NCBI RefSeq assembly: GCF_033723955.1 | Contig: NZ_CP137555.1 | Span: 3,216,001 to 3,280,000 of the forward strand | Direction of reading: 5' to 3' | DNA from: Microbulbifer pacificus | GTDB lineage: Bacteria > Pseudomonadota > Gammaproteobacteria > Pseudomonadales > Cellvibrionaceae | Length of the DNA stretch: 64,000 bases | Translations under genes and position numbers: made by a program | The notes under the pieces: model-generated | Databases searched by the model: none | Seen by the model: the letters and a program-made list of their open reading frames with translations, nothing else | Told to the model about the DNA's origin: nothing | Shown: positions 63,728 through 64,000 of the stretch, in pieces | Layout of the letters: each line of letters starts with the position of its first letter | How positions within the stretch are numbered: position 1 is the stretch's first letter

Positions 63728-64000
63728 ATGGTTCCTTCATCAATTTTTTTTGTTGCTGATAGATTCAGTCTTATTTTTGGCGTCAATCGAAAGTTGTTCT
63801 TTTCATTACTGCTTATACCGCTAGCCCTGCTTGATATTAGGTTTTCGGTCAGTGGCATGATTGTCCGGGTTTCTGATTTGTATCTTCTGGGAATATTTGC
63901 AGTTTTTTGGTTGTTTGAGCGGTCGTTCTGGAGTTACGCGGTCTACAAGCTTTCAGCTTTTCTTCCTTTTTTTTTGTATGTTTCTGCCGTTTTACTTCTG
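63728..64000 (+). CDS. Start of a probable Wzy O-antigen polymerase (cut by window edge)
   Basis: The first 91 codons of an open frame from ATG 63728. It begins MVPSSIFFVADRFSLIF and shows at least three hydrophobic stretches (FFSLLLIPLALLDI; LYLLGIFAVFWLF; FLPFFLYVSAVLLL), as expected of the multi-membrane polymerase normally near a Wzx flippase. The frame is open to the last base of the window. Family assignment is inferred from context and hydrophobicity. Confidence 0.6.
   Translation, partial: MVPSSIFFVADRFSLIFGVNRKLFFSLLLIPLALLDIRFSVSGMIVRVSDLYLLGIFAVFWLFERSFWSYAVYKLSAFLPFFLYVSAVLLL

Overview
The window reads as a chromosomal segment of a GC-rich marine gammaproteobacterium. Gene content (FecI/FecR plus large TonB-dependent receptors, Pseudomonas-like gene order around mlaA/rssB/rssC/tal/dusA, sulfated-polysaccharide genes) fits the Cellvibrionales, perhaps close to Microbulbifer. 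This assignment is inference from gene order and protein style; no database search was run. The first 44 kb and 48.5-57.8 kb are GC-rich. Two blocks, about 44.2-48.5 kb and 57.8 kb to the end, are visibly AT-rich and look transferred.

Layout. 1-6.3 kb (minus strand): an ECF sigma factor, a FecR-type anti-sigma regulator, a TonB-dependent receptor with a signalling (STN) domain, and a second receptor cut by the window edge. 6.5-15.3 kb (plus): housekeeping genes dnaX (with what looks like a complete programmed -1 frameshift signal), ebfC, recR, rnd, ycgL, ycgN, two membrane proteins (one carrying a predicted winged helix), and a MoxR ATPase/VWA pair. Two elaborate inverted-repeat elements then separate it from a convergent POT peptide transporter. 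17.4-21.3 kb: helicase HrpA.

21.5-23.6 kb: a compact three-gene cassette resembling HvfABC: an exported precursor with six EG[K/T]CG motifs, a DUF692/MNIO multinuclear iron oxidase and a DUF2063 partner. It is predicted to make a ribosomal peptide metallophore whose cysteines become copper-binding oxazolone/thioamide groups. 23.8-29.5 kb: mlaA, an RssB-like phosphatase response regulator, an RssC-like STAS protein, a TerB-like protein, transaldolase and DusA. 29.8-32.4 kb: an outer-membrane barrel protein, a short GlpD-like oxidoreductase and a phosphodiesterase homologue that seems to have lost its catalytic residues. 32.6-38.1 kb: a CS1/CFA-I-type chaperone-usher pilus locus with the chaperone on the opposite strand. 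38.4-40.3 kb: gltX, mobile-looking short repeats and tRNA-Ala(GGC).

40.5 kb to the end is a surface-polysaccharide region: rfbACDB (dTDP-L-rhamnose), an O-antigen ligase/polymerase-like protein, LapG with a cut-down LapD-like protein, galU, a beta-CASP metallo-hydrolase, ugd and a UDP-glucuronate epimerase, followed by a sulfotransferase, a Wzx flippase, three glycosyltransferases and the start of a probable Wzy polymerase. Together these suggest an acidic, possibly sulfated, rhamnose/uronate-containing exopolysaccharide made by a Wzx/Wzy route. Inserted after rfbB is an AT-rich two-gene cassette: a three-domain adenylation-thiolation-thioesterase enzyme, whose Asp for the amino group is replaced, and a 4-hydroxyphenylpyruvate dioxygenase. 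It is flanked by direct copies of the ligase gene's 3' end, the left one a decayed fragment. It is a candidate uncharacterised aryl-acid or arylpyruvate metabolite pathway.
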